DNA of 64,000 nucleotides, from the NCBI RefSeq assembly GCF_016458235.1, contig NZ_JAEMHK010000010.1, forward strand, positions 1-64,000, written 5' to 3'. The position numbers and the translations under genes were made by a program. Shown piece after piece: positions 28,707 through 37,944 of this stretch; the first letter of the stretch is position 1, and every line of letters starts with the position of its first letter. The notes under the pieces are model-generated. The model was not told where the DNA came from. It saw only the letters and a list, made by a program, of their open reading frames with translations, and did not search any database. The DNA is from Geomonas propionica. Its GTDB lineage: Bacteria; Desulfobacterota; Desulfuromonadia; Geobacterales; Geobacteraceae.

Positions 28707-28928
28707 CTAGCTTTCTTCGGTCGGCGCCGCAGCGATGTTGTAGCGCTTGCGGAAGCGCTCGACGCGGCCTGCGGTGTCGATAAGCTTCTGCTTGCCGGTG
28801 TAGAACGGGTGGCACTGCGAGCAGATCTCGGTGGAGATCTCCGCTTTGGTGGAACGGGTCTGGAACTGGTTACCGCACAGGCACTTCACGGTAATCTCTT
28901 CGTACTTGGGGTGGATCCCTTCTTTCAT
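28707..28928 (-). CDS. rpmE: 50S ribosomal protein L31
   Basis: A 73-aa zinc-type L31: [19 protein letters not shown], with the CxC and CSQC cysteines (VKCLCG and [15 protein letters not shown]) that bind zinc. GGAGG precedes ATG 28928. It lies 99 bp after rho, a common arrangement. Confidence 0.96.
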   Translation of the reverse strand: MKEGIHPKYEEITVKCLCGNQFQTRSTKAEISTEICSQCHPFYTGKQKLIDTAGRVERFRKRYNIAAAPTEES

Positions 28929-29027
28929 ATCTTCCTCCTGGCGGGGCGCACCCCGTTATCTGACTTTGATGTTCTTGCCGGAAAGTAGCCATAAATAGCA
29001 CCTTCACTGCAAGATTTCAACACTTTT

Positions 29028-30275
<1,248 letters not shown>

Positions 30276-30631
30276 CTGTTCTCCTGATATGGCGCAAATA
30301 TAGATCTAACGGCAAATTGCCTGACTGGAATACGGGAATGTTTCACCGATGCGGCATGGGTAACATGCGAGGCGTGCCTGACGAGCGCTATCGTGTAAAG
30401 GATCTGTGAGTAAGTAAGCCTTGAGTTTATCTTGAGGTGTCGGTACCGGTTCGGTATGAGATAAAAATCGGGGTATTTAAAGGTGTCTGCAAAAGGTCTG
30501 ATTGAGGATATTGAGAATTTATACCCTTCCCCTCATTACCTTGTCAACTTTATTTTTTCCGCCCTTTACGGCCCGGACCGCGTCGGACCACTAAGAACCT
30601 CAAGGGGTTCCGCCCACCGCGAGCGGTCAAA
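30276..30631. promoter_or_regulatory. Long untranslated leader and promoter region of rho
   Basis: These 356 bases hold no gene. The sigma70 promoter at 30518-30547 implies a leader of about 235 nt. Long rho leaders are known in other bacteria to allow Rho autoregulation; no specific element was identified here. Confidence 0.5.
30518..30547 (-). promoter_or_regulatory. Sigma70 promoter of rho
   Basis: Minus-strand TTGACA and TATAAA are separated by 18 nt, both close to or at consensus. Confidence 0.75.
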
Positions 30632-31060
30632 TTATTGGCACTCTTCCGGGCCCGTTGACGCTGCAGACCCCGTTTCCGGCTCCCGCCCCGCATCAGTTGC
30701 AGCATCGGTGCCATACTTGGCGCCGCCGCGCCGTTTTCTGCGGGCCTTCTGCCTTTTCAGCTTTTCCGCGGCCAATTCCTTCTTGGTCATGCCGCCGCCG
30801 GCGCCCTCGATCTTCTCCAACAGTAGGCGGCGGGCAAGGAACCGGTTCAGCGACTGGCTGCGCGATTCCATGCATTTCACCTCGAGCCCGCTGGGGAGGT
30901 GTTTCAGGTAGACGCAGGAGGAGCTCTTGTTGACGTGCTGCCCGCCCCGCCCCGATGCATGGACGAAACGCTCCTCCAGGTCCTTCTCCGCGACCCCGAG
31001 CTGTTCCATCTTCGCTTTCAGCCAGCGGTTCTTTTCCTCGCTCACCGCGAAATCTGCCAT
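30632..31060 (-). CDS. Small GGQ-domain peptide chain release factor-like protein
   Basis: A 142-aa protein with only the peptidyl-hydrolase domain of class I release factors: FVHASGRGGQHVNKSSSCVYLKH near residues 31-53, then a basic tail (KLKRQKARRKRRGG). It lacks the codon-recognition domains, as do stalled-ribosome rescue factors of the ArfB and C12orf65 kind. It probably frees peptides from stalled ribosomes, or acts with a split-RF partner. The last 20 residues are Ala/Glu/Thr-rich and weakly conserved-looking. ATG 31060. Confidence 0.85.
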   Translation of the reverse strand: MADFAVSEEKNRWLKAKMEQLGVAEKDLEERFVHASGRGGQHVNKSSSCVYLKHLPSGLEVKCMESRSQSLNRFLARRLLLEKIEGAGGGMTKKELAAEKLKRQKARRKRRGGAKYGTDAATDAGREPETGSAASTGPEECQ

Positions 31061-31149
31061 CGCCCCCCCTTTCGTTCCAGGGGAGCATGATAGCGTCCGG
31101 CAATGGGGAAGTCAAAAGGTGTCGACGAGAGGCCCGGGTGCCGCGGGAA

Positions 31150-31176
31150 GGGCGAATAATTATTCGCCCCTACAGG
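31150..31176. repeat. GGGCGAAT-type palindromic repeat, copy 2
   Basis: GGGCGAATAATTATTCGCCC followed by CTACAGG, nearly identical to the copy at 26923. Confidence 0.88.
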
Positions 31177-31224
31177 TCCGGGGCCTCCTTGGTATAATCT
31201 CCGGCTGATTCCGGAGGTGCGTTC

Positions 31225-32079
31225 ATGACAACTATCAGCAGGCGCGCATTCCTGGCCGGCGGGATCGCCTTTTTGCCCTACCTCTACTATCAGCGGGTCT
31301 CGGTGGCGGTGCGGCGCTACCGGGTGCCGGTGCAAAACCTCCCCCGACCTTTCCACGGCTTCACCATCCTGCATATCACCGACCTGCACGACAAGGAATT
31401 CGGCGAACACGGCAAGGATCTGCTGGCGATACTGCGCGGATTATCCTTCGATCTCCTGGCCGTCACGGGAGACCTGGTGCTGCGGACTTCGCCAAAGGTC
31501 GATGCGGCTCTCGAACTGATCCGGGGGATTGGCGGCTTTTCCAAAAGCCCGGCCTTCTCGGTGAGCGGCAATCACGAGTGGGGCGCGCAACTGGCGCCGC
31601 AAGTCAACGCGAAACTTGAACAGGCTGGAGTCAGGGTTCTAACCAACGAATCGGAGGTGCTACGGAGGGGGGAGGACCGGCTCTGGGTGGTCGGGGTGGA
31701 CGACCCCGTCACCGGGAGGGCGAACTTGACGCAGGCGCTAAGCCCTACCGATGCCCGCCAACCGCGCCTGTTGCTGGCCCATGCGCCGCACCCCTTCCCG
31801 CAGGCGGTGCAGGCCGGTGTGGACCTGATGCTGGTTGGCCACACCCACGGGGGACAGATCCGCGTCCCCTTGATCGGCGCGCCCTACATCCCCTCCATGG
31901 GCTACTTGCCGAGGTGGGATTACGGCCTGTACCGCCAAGGGAAAAGCACCATGATCGTCAACGGCGGTCTGGGGGAGAGTTGGTTCCCGATCCGCATCAA
32001 CAACCCTCCCGAAGTGGCGCTGGTGACCCTGTACCCTTCGGACCCCGCACAGTTCTCCGGCAAGGAGGGCCTCGGCTAG
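31225..32079 (+). CDS. Metallophosphoesterase with Tat-type N-terminus
   Basis: A 284-aa calcineurin-like phosphoesterase. The N-terminus MTTISRRAFLAGGIAFLPYL carries a twin-arginine motif (SRRAF) and a hydrophobic stretch, so it is probably exported or membrane-anchored. The two-metal site is seen as ITDLHD, TGDLV, GNHEWG, LLLAHAPHPF and GHTHGGQIR. Relatives include YkuE and UDP-2,3-diacylglucosamine hydrolase-like enzymes; the substrate is unknown. GGAGGTG precedes ATG 31225. It overlaps the convergent gene at its 3' end by 4 bp. Confidence 0.9.
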   Translation: MTTISRRAFLAGGIAFLPYLYYQRVSVAVRRYRVPVQNLPRPFHGFTILHITDLHDKEFGEHGKDLLAILRGLSFDLLAVTGDLVLRTSPKVDAALELIRGIGGFSKSPAFSVSGNHEWGAQLAPQVNAKLEQAGVRVLTNESEVLRRGEDRLWVVGVDDPVTGRANLTQALSPTDARQPRLLLAHAPHPFPQAVQAGVDLMLVGHTHGGQIRVPLIGAPYIPSMGYLPRWDYGLYRQGKSTMIVNGGLGESWFPIRINNPPEVALVTLYPSDPAQFSGKEGLG

Positions 32080-32774
32080 CCGCGCGTCGTCGGCATGACT
32101 ACGTCAGCCATGACCTCCGCCATCCGCTGCGCCGACAGGCGGGCGTTGTTGAAGACGAGGTGGTACAGGGTCGGGTCGGTGATGTCACGCCCGAGGAAAT
32201 CTTTGAGGAAGGCGTCGCGCTGGCGCTGTTTCTCCGTAACCATGTCTTGCGCCTTGTCAGGCGAGATCCCGCAGCGGGCCGCCACCGCCTTCACCTTGAA
32301 ACTCATGGGGGCGATGATGCGGAAGTGATAGCAGTTGCCCGTGTTCTGGGTGAGGATGGAAGCGCCCCTGCCGACCAAGATCACGTTTCCCTCGGTGGCC
32401 AGCGCAACGATCTGGCGGCAAAGCAGGCGGTAGTAGTCCTTGTCGCTTTTCCAGCGCGAGGAAAAGCTGGAAAGCATGTCGTCGAGGAAACGGTTCTTGG
32501 TGCCGAGGTTGCGTAGGATCCCTTCCGAGAGGTTGTGGTCCTTGGCCACCGCGTCGAGCAGGGCCCGGTCCATGACGACCCACGGTTTGCCGCAGCGATG
32601 TTCCAGTATCCCCTGCAGCCTCTCGGCAACCGGGTACCCCTCACAACCGAACTCCCGGGTTATGGTCACCGTGGGGTTGGCCCGCTCCATGCCGTGTTCG
32701 TGCAGGTTCCTCCGGCCGACCTCCATCAAGCCGCGCAACCGCTGTTCAATCGACGGGATCAAAACGTTGCCCAT
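32076..32774 (-). CDS. Cytidylate kinase-like family protein
   Basis: A 232-aa protein of the cytidylate-kinase-like family (Pfam Cytidylate_kin2). NPTVTITREFGCEGYPVAERL forms a P-loop-like start, and VILVGRGASILTQNTGNCYHFRI a second conserved block. True CMP kinase has GPSGSGK, which is not seen, so the substrate is uncertain. It converges on the phosphoesterase gene with a 4-bp overlap. ATG 32774. Confidence 0.85.
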   Translation of the reverse strand: MGNVLIPSIEQRLRGLMEVGRRNLHEHGMERANPTVTITREFGCEGYPVAERLQGILEHRCGKPWVVMDRALLDAVAKDHNLSEGILRNLGTKNRFLDDMLSSFSSRWKSDKDYYRLLCRQIVALATEGNVILVGRGASILTQNTGNCYHFRIIAPMSFKVKAVAARCGISPDKAQDMVTEKQRQRDAFLKDFLGRDITDPTLYHLVFNNARLSAQRMAEVMADVVMPTTRG

Positions 32775-32871
32775 GATGACGCCCTCCCTGAACTGTTAGC
32801 AGCCTCGGTCTACGTCTTTAATTAGGCCCCCGATTTCCTGTGCAGTCAACAGTGCTGCGTGTTTTTTAAAA

Positions 32872-32965
32872 GCAGTTAAGCAAAGAACGCGAAGTCGGCG
32901 CAAAGTTCACAAAGATTTTTTGTATTCCAGCATTTCTTCGCGCCCTTCGCGGATTCCCGGCGTTC
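32872..32965. repeat. Degenerate inverted repeat with CTTCGCG motifs
   Basis: GCAAAGAACGCGAAG and a later TTCTTCGCGCCCTTCGCGG pair imperfectly in the gap between the kinase-like and transporter genes. It looks like another dispersed intergenic repeat; function unknown. Confidence 0.5.
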
Positions 32966-33046
32966 TTCGTGTAACAGCTTTTGAAGTATCTGAGGGAGGT
33001 CACAACCTCTGCTGCGCAGGGCCCTTTTTCAGTTATCATTAACGCC

Positions 33047-33916
33047 ATGATGCCGCTATGGTTTCCTCTCACCGTTTTGTCCGCCTTTTTCCTCGCCACC
33101 AGCGACGCGACCACCAAGCGCGCGCTGACCGGCAGGAACGAGTACCTGGTCACCTGGCTGCGCATCGTCCCCACCCTGCCACTGTTCCTGGCTGCCCTCC
33201 CCTTTATCCCAACCCCGAAACTCGGTGATGACTTCTACTTCTGCATCTTTACGGGGCTGCCGTTGGAGGCGGTGGCCATCATCCTCTACACCAAGGCCCT
33301 CAAGCTCTCGCCGCTGTCGCTCACCCTGCCGCTACTGTCGCTCACGCCGCTTTTGCTGCTCGTGGTGCCGTACCTGCTCTTGGGGGAAAGGATCTCCCCC
33401 ACCGGGGGAACCGGAATCCTGCTGATCGCCCTGGGCGGCTACCTGCTCAACACCGGCAGGGGCGAAACCGGGGTGCTCGCGCCGCTGAAGGCGCTGGCCC
33501 GGGAGAAGGGGGCGCTGTGCATGCTCGGGGTCGCGACCATCTACAGCATCACCTCCACCCTGGGCAAGCGCGCCATAGCAGCCTCCTCCCCCCTCTTCTT
33601 CGCCGGGATTTACCTCCCCCTCTTAGTGCTCGTCCTCACACCGATCGCCCTGTACAAGTCCCGCGGCGAACTGGGCCCCGTGCTGCGCAACGGCACGGCC
33701 AAAACCGTGGTGCTCCCCGCCATCTGCTACGCGCTGCAGGCCCTCACCCACGTTTATGCCGTCAACCTCACCAACGTCGCCTACATGATCGCGGTCAAAC
33801 GCCTGAGCCTTCTTTTTGGCGTCCTGTACGGCCATTACCTCTTCAAGGAGCGCGGCGGCATCGTCTCCACCATCATCATGCTCCTGGGGGTCTTCCTGAT
33901 CGTCGCGGGAGGCTGA
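33047..33916 (+). CDS. DMT family transporter with EamA domains
   Basis: A 289-aa inner-membrane protein with about ten helices in two EamA repeats (PLWFPLTVLSAFFLATSDATTKRAL... and EKGALCMLGVATIYSITSTLGKRA). The drug/metabolite transporter superfamily exports or exchanges small metabolites; the substrate is unknown. The start is set at ATG 33047 because the hydrophobic first helix begins there, but no clear ribosome site decides between 33047 and 33050 or the upstream frame. It is the last gene before the glycosylation locus. Confidence 0.83.
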   Translation: MMPLWFPLTVLSAFFLATSDATTKRALTGRNEYLVTWLRIVPTLPLFLAALPFIPTPKLGDDFYFCIFTGLPLEAVAIILYTKALKLSPLSLTLPLLSLTPLLLLVVPYLLLGERISPTGGTGILLIALGGYLLNTGRGETGVLAPLKALAREKGALCMLGVATIYSITSTLGKRAIAASSPLFFAGIYLPLLVLVLTPIALYKSRGELGPVLRNGTAKTVVLPAICYALQALTHVYAVNLTNVAYMIAVKRLSLLFGVLYGHYLFKERGGIVSTIIMLLGVFLIVAGG

Positions 33917-33923
33917 ACGGCCG

Positions 33924-34058
33924 TTTTACCTCTATGCTCACCGGTACTTTCAGCTCACCAGCACCTGCAACTACGACGGGTATCAGTACGGCTACGACAT
34001 CTACCCGCCCCTGCCGAGTCTCGAGATAGCCTTGGAAAGGGAACTGTCGGATAATTGA
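33924..34058 (+). pseudogene. Possible 3' fragment of a lost gene
   Basis: Right after the transporter stop, in another frame, 44 codons read FYLYAHRYFQLTSTCNYDGY, then QYGYDIYPPLPSLEIALERE, and stop at 34058. The rich aromatic composition looks like real protein, but there is no start codon or ribosome site. I do not recognise the family. It could be a relic or chance. Confidence 0.25.
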
Positions 34059-34257
34059 CCTCGCCGGTGGCAGCGCCTCTTTCAAAAATTTGACGGCGAT
34101 ATTGCCCCCCCTGGTGGCCCCGTCCCCCGCGCACGCTGCGCATATTGCAAAACCCGCGCGGAAAGCGGATTTGACGAGCGGACCGGAGTGCGGAACTCGC
34201 CCGGAGTGGCAACGACACCCTGCCGCAGGCGGCGCGCCGGACGGTTTGTGCCGGCGC
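34059..34257. other. Intergenic stretch before the glycosylation locus
   Basis: About 200 bases of GC-rich sequence without a convincing gene. It leads into the sigma54-type promoter at 34258. Confidence 0.4.
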
Positions 34258-34272
34258 TGGCATGCCAGTTGC
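34258..34272 (+). promoter_or_regulatory. Sigma54-type promoter of the GT2-TPR gene
   Basis: TGGCAT at the -24 region and TTGC at -12, with GG and GC 10 bp apart as RpoN requires (TGGCAT-GCCAG-TTGCTT). The expected start site is about 75 bp before ATG 34359. Confidence 0.55.
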
Positions 34273-34358
34273 TTCCATCTTCCCTGTTTGCCCCGTGTCC
34301 CCGATCACCTGCCAGACACGCGGCACCCGCAGGCTATCAAACCGAAATGGAGAATTTC

Positions 34359-36164
34359 ATGAGCCAGTTAGTTACCCGCCCCAGCGGCGCGATCGCCGTC
34401 ATGGAGAATGGACCGCTTGTTTCCGCCATAGTCGTCACCCGTGACGGGGAAACCCACCTCAGGGAATGCCTTGGCGAGCTGATGGAACAGACGGTCGCCA
34501 GCAGGATGGAGGTAATCGTCGTCGACGCCGGCTCGGCACAGTGCGAATGGGCGGTGGTGGCGGACCTGCAACAGCGCTACGCGAACCTCGCCGCGCTGAA
34601 ACTCGCCTCCGGGGCGGCAGGCCGCGGGGTCAACATGGCGCTCAAGATGGCGTCGGGCAGGTACCTCACCAACCTCGATGTGACCGACCGCCTCAGGCGG
34701 GACGCCTACGAGCAGTTGACGGCCGCCCTGGAGCAAAATCCCACAGCCATGGCGGCCTACGGTGACACCTGCTTCACTGCCATCGCCCACGAGAGCTTCG
34801 CCAACCACACCAGCTACGGCAAGGTGATCTGGCCCGACTATACCCCCCAGCAGCTCTCCCAGCTCACCGAGGTCGCTCCTCACCTGCTCTGGCGCAGGGA
34901 GGTGCACGACAGCGTCGGCTTCCTGCCGGAAGGCTATCCGAACCACGGGCTGCGCGAGTTCCTGCTCAGCGTGGTGGAGCGCTTCCGCATCCAGCACATC
35001 AGTGAGTTCACCGGCCTTAAGCTGATCGTGTGCGCTCCGCAGCAGCCCCCCAAAAAGGCGCCGCAGCCGGTGGAGGTACAGAGCGCTCCCGCAGCCGCGG
35101 CGCAGCCGTTCACGGTGCCGCTTCGGGCCGAGTCTGCGCCGATGCCGGAGCCGGCCGCCGCACCCGATGCGACTGCGGCCTATGCCGCTTTGAGGTCGCA
35201 GCTCCCGGCCGACGACCTGGAACAGGCCGCGGCACTGCTGCGGCAGTACCTGGCCACCTACCCCCGGCACGCCGTGGCCCATAACGATCTGGCCGCTATA
35301 AGCTACCAGCTCGGCGACACCGACCAAGCCCTGGTCCATTACCGCGAGGCGGTGGCCCTGGAGCCCGACGAGGACGTCTACCAGAAGAACCTGGCCGACC
35401 TCCTCTATGTCGAGACGGGACAGACCGACGAGGCGATCAACATCTATCTGAAACTGCTGGAGAGGTCGCCGCACGACGTGGAAACCCTGCTGAACCTCGG
35501 CATCATCTGTGAAGGAGTCGGGCAGCCGGACGCCGCCGAGTCTTTCCTGCAAAGGGCGCTCGAGATCGAACCCACCAACATGGCGGTGCGCGAGCGGCTC
35601 TCCGAACTGAGGCAAAACGCTTCCGCAGCGGCCACACCTGCCACAGCGGCCACAACCACAGCCACAGCACCGGCGACAGCCGCCGAGGAGGACGATTTGA
35701 CTGCAGAGGACATCTACCTGAACTCGCAGGAACTGGTGAACCGGGGCGACCTGGCCGGGGCCGAGCGGGAGCTGCAGAAGATCGTAGCGCTCTATCCTGA
35801 TTTCGCGCCGGCCTACAACGACCTCGCCGTCCTCGCCTATCAAAACGGCGACAAGGACAGCGCCCGCCGCAACTACGAGAAAGCGGCAACGCTGGCGCCG
35901 GGCAACAACACCTTCCAGAAGAACCTCGCCGACTTTTATTTCGTGGAGGGGTACGACGTGGACGGGGCGATCAACATCTACCTGGACCAGCTCAATAAAG
36001 AGCCCCGCAACATCGAGACGCTGATGAGCCTCGGTAAGATCTGCACCATCTTGGACCGCCCGGAGGAAGCCGAGACCTTCTACGGCAAGGTGATCCACCT
36101 GGAGCCCTGGAACCGCGACGCCCGCGAGTGCCTGGACACCTTGAAACAGGCCGCCAACGGATAG
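34359..36164 (+). CDS. GT2-like domain with two TPR blocks
   Basis: A 601-aa protein from ATG 34359 (GGAG six nt upstream). Residues 1-230 are a GT2-type fold (PLVSAIVVTRDGETHLRECL...). A linker rich in Pro and Ala follows, TPR repeats at about 285-425, an Ala/Thr-only linker near 427-455 (AAATPATAATTTATAPATAA), then further TPRs to the end. The GT2 metal site is odd: NLDVTDRLRRDAYE replaces NANTDDRLRHDAYE, as in the gene at 48529, so one Asp is missing and catalysis is doubtful. It probably scaffolds or binds partners. Promoter and terminator indicate a single-gene transcript. Confidence 0.8.
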   Translation: MSQLVTRPSGAIAVMENGPLVSAIVVTRDGETHLRECLGELMEQTVASRMEVIVVDAGSAQCEWAVVADLQQRYANLAALKLASGAAGRGVNMALKMASGRYLTNLDVTDRLRRDAYEQLTAALEQNPTAMAAYGDTCFTAIAHESFANHTSYGKVIWPDYTPQQLSQLTEVAPHLLWRREVHDSVGFLPEGYPNHGLREFLLSVVERFRIQHISEFTGLKLIVCAPQQPPKKAPQPVEVQSAPAAAAQPFTVPLRAESAPMPEPAAAPDATAAYAALRSQLPADDLEQAAALLRQYLATYPRHAVAHNDLAAISYQLGDTDQALVHYREAVALEPDEDVYQKNLADLLYVETGQTDEAINIYLKLLERSPHDVETLLNLGIICEGVGQPDAAESFLQRALEIEPTNMAVRERLSELRQNASAAATPATAATTTATAPATAAEEDDLTAEDIYLNSQELVNRGDLAGAERELQKIVALYPDFAPAYNDLAVLAYQNGDKDSARRNYEKAATLAPGNNTFQKNLADFYFVEGYDVDGAINIYLDQLNKEPRNIETLMSLGKICTILDRPEEAETFYGKVIHLEPWNRDARECLDTLKQAANG

Positions 36165-36189
36165 CAGCCAAGGTGCGCCAACGAAGCAG

Positions 36190-36224
36190 ACGCCCGGTCG
36201 ACCTGAAGGTGCAACCGGGCGTTT
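36190..36224 (+). terminator. Intrinsic terminator after the GT2-TPR gene
   Basis: ACGCCCGGT and ACCGGGCGT pair around a 15-nt loop, followed by TTTCGTTG. Confidence 0.75.
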
Positions 36225-36247
36225 TCGTTGTCGAAAGCAGTTTTGAT

Positions 36248-36275
36248 TAAAGTTTCCAGCGCGGGATGCCGATAC
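36248..36275 (+). promoter_or_regulatory. Sigma28 (FliA) promoter
   Basis: TAAAGTTT and GCCGATAC are separated by 12 nt, an almost perfect match to the flagellar sigma28 consensus. It is 40 bp before ATG 36315 and has the same spacing as the flagellin promoter at 60975-61002. Confidence 0.75.
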
Positions 36276-36314
36276 GACAGGCGGGCTAATGAGCATCTAG
36301 GCGCGGAGGATGTT

Positions 36315-37508
36315 ATGGCAATGCAGAAATCGGCCTGGGACTACCTGGGCGACATGTTCGACACGCTGACCTCGCAGGACACCATGAAGGCGCAGGCAGC
36401 GACCGGCGCCATGGCCACCGGCGCAGGGTTCTTCCAGAAGAAGGACTACGCCCGGGCGGCAAGCGAGTTCAAGCGCGCCATCTCCCTGGACCCGACCAAC
36501 GCGCAGTCGTACAACTACCTGGCCAACGCCTACCTGGCCCAGAAGAAGTACGACGACGCCATCAAGACCTACAAGACCTCCCTCACCATCGATCCGACCC
36601 AGGATTCGGTGCACACCAACCTGGCCAACATCTACCTGCAACAGAAGAAATACAACCTGGCGGAGAAGGAGTTCAAGGACGCCGCCCGCCTCAACCCCTC
36701 GGACACCGTGGCGCCCTACACGCTGGGACAGCTCTACCTGCAGACCGGCCGGTTGCACGAGGCGGAGGCCCAGTTCAAGAAGGTCTCCAAGATGGCGCCC
36801 AACGACCCCAACCCATACTACAGCCTCGGGGCCACCTACAACAAACAGGGTAACTACGCCGAGGCGGTGAAGCAGCTGACCAGGGCGGTCAAGATCCGCC
36901 CGAAGATGGAGGCGGCCCATTTCGAGTTGGGCGTCGCCTATGCCGCGCTGGGCGACAGCACCAACGCGCAGAAGGAAGTGGACACCCTGACCCGGCTCAA
37001 TTCCGCCCAGGGAGCGCTGCTGCAAGCGACCATCGCTCAGCCCAAGATGGTGGCCGCCGGCGGCGGCGAGACCGACACCTTTACACCGGCCCTGCAGGCC
37101 GGCACGGACCTCGGCAGCCTGCTCGGCGTCGCTACCAACGGGGCCAACATCCAGGCCAAGGAGTTCAGCCTCACCTTCTACTTCGATTCCGCCATGGATG
37201 CCACCTCCGTGCAGGACACCAGCAACTGGACCATAGCAAAGGCCAGCGGCGGCGCCGCAGGGTACTACAACAACCTGCTGCCGGTGCTCCCCACCGAGGC
37301 GTACATCCCGCAGAACCCCACCAGCGTGGTGTACGACCCGGAAAAACAGGCGGCCACGGTCACCTTCACGCTGAGCCAGAACTCCACCGGCAACGCCACC
37401 ATCGACCCGGCCCACATGGTCTTCAAGTTCACCGGGACCGACGCCCGCGGCAAGATCATGGACCCGACTGCGGACGAATTCGCCGGCGCCGCGGAAAGCC
37501 CCTTCTAG
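36315..37508 (+). CDS. TPR protein with C-terminal Ig-like domain
   Basis: A 397-aa protein starting at ATG 36315, with GGAGGA four nt upstream. Residues about 33-235 are five or six TPR units (FFQKKDYARAASEFKRAI, AYLAQKKYDDAIKTYKTSL, ...). Residues 280-397 look like a bacterial Ig/SbsA-type fold (LTFYFDSAMDATSVQDTSNW). No signal peptide or membrane helix is visible. The sigma28 promoter places it in the late flagellar regulon, suggesting a role in filament assembly, glycosylation or chaperoning, which is inference. A perfect terminator follows. Confidence 0.8.
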   Translation: MAMQKSAWDYLGDMFDTLTSQDTMKAQAATGAMATGAGFFQKKDYARAASEFKRAISLDPTNAQSYNYLANAYLAQKKYDDAIKTYKTSLTIDPTQDSVHTNLANIYLQQKKYNLAEKEFKDAARLNPSDTVAPYTLGQLYLQTGRLHEAEAQFKKVSKMAPNDPNPYYSLGATYNKQGNYAEAVKQLTRAVKIRPKMEAAHFELGVAYAALGDSTNAQKEVDTLTRLNSAQGALLQATIAQPKMVAAGGGETDTFTPALQAGTDLGSLLGVATNGANIQAKEFSLTFYFDSAMDATSVQDTSNWTIAKASGGAAGYYNNLLPVLPTEAYIPQNPTSVVYDPEKQAATVTFTLSQNSTGNATIDPAHMVFKFTGTDARGKIMDPTADEFAGAAESPF

Positions 37509-37533
37509 CGCCGAAGCTCACCGCCTCAATCAA

Positions 37534-37562
37534 GCCCGCGGCTCTCACCGCGGGCTTTTTTT
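37534..37562 (+). terminator. Intrinsic terminator after the TPR-Ig gene
   Basis: GCCCGCGG-CTCTCA-CCGCGGGC followed by seven T residues, 25 bp after the stop. Confidence 0.95.
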
Positions 37563-37669
37563 ATCCCCGTGCATCTGGCCGTCCCGCAGACATGCTTTCT
37601 GCTGATGAACGGTAGGACCCCGATCCCGAAGACGAACGGGGGCCGCGCAGCCACTGGAAAGGAAGATCC

Positions 37670-37833
37670 ATGCGAGGGATATCGATCGTACCCCCCCACC
37701 TATAACCAAGCCGACTACCTCGAACAGCTTGTGTGTCTTATCGTCCGCGTTGAGCCACCCCATGACCGGCTTGGCGGAGAGCAGGAATCCCTCGTTGTTT
37801 GCCTGGTACTGCCCCCCCCCCAGCCACCCGCTG
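37670..37833. pseudogene. Rearranged relic of a GT2 glycosyltransferase
   Basis: Two pieces of a GT2 gene lie back to back in opposite orientation. On plus, ATG 37670 (GGAAAGGAAG upstream) reads MRGISIV, meets a C7 run at 37691-37697 and, after a one-base shift, continues PTYNQADYLEQL, the usual GT2 N-terminus. On minus, about 37833 down to 37731 reads GQYQANNEGF...MGWLNADDKTHK, the GT2 middle, as in DAGQYAAIEEGL...MTWLNADDMFHP of the gene at 47723. A C10 run lies at 37812-37821. The rest of the gene is missing. No intact protein can be made. Confidence 0.7.
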
Positions 37834-37883
37834 CCACTGCGTCAAGAAACGACACATTCCTTTCAATTTTTTGTCACCGCCTC

Positions 37884-37898
37884 TGGCACATCATTTGC
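37884..37898 (+). promoter_or_regulatory. Sigma54 promoter of the glycosylation run
   Basis: TGGCAC-ATCAT-TTGC has the invariant GG and GC 10 bp apart, matching the RpoN consensus. It lies 46 bp before ATG 37945, the first gene of the ten-gene run. Confidence 0.7.
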
Positions 37899-37944
37899 TT
37901 AACCGAAACAGTCTCCATAAGCTCCTGACCACAAAAGGATTACC

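Noticed and set aside
37569-37928. A 119-aa plus-strand gene between the terminator and the dehydrogenase gene
   Set aside because: Only a short internal stretch resembles a GT2 N-terminus. The rest is non-protein-like and the frame contains relic pieces and C-runs, so it is annotated as a rearranged pseudogene.
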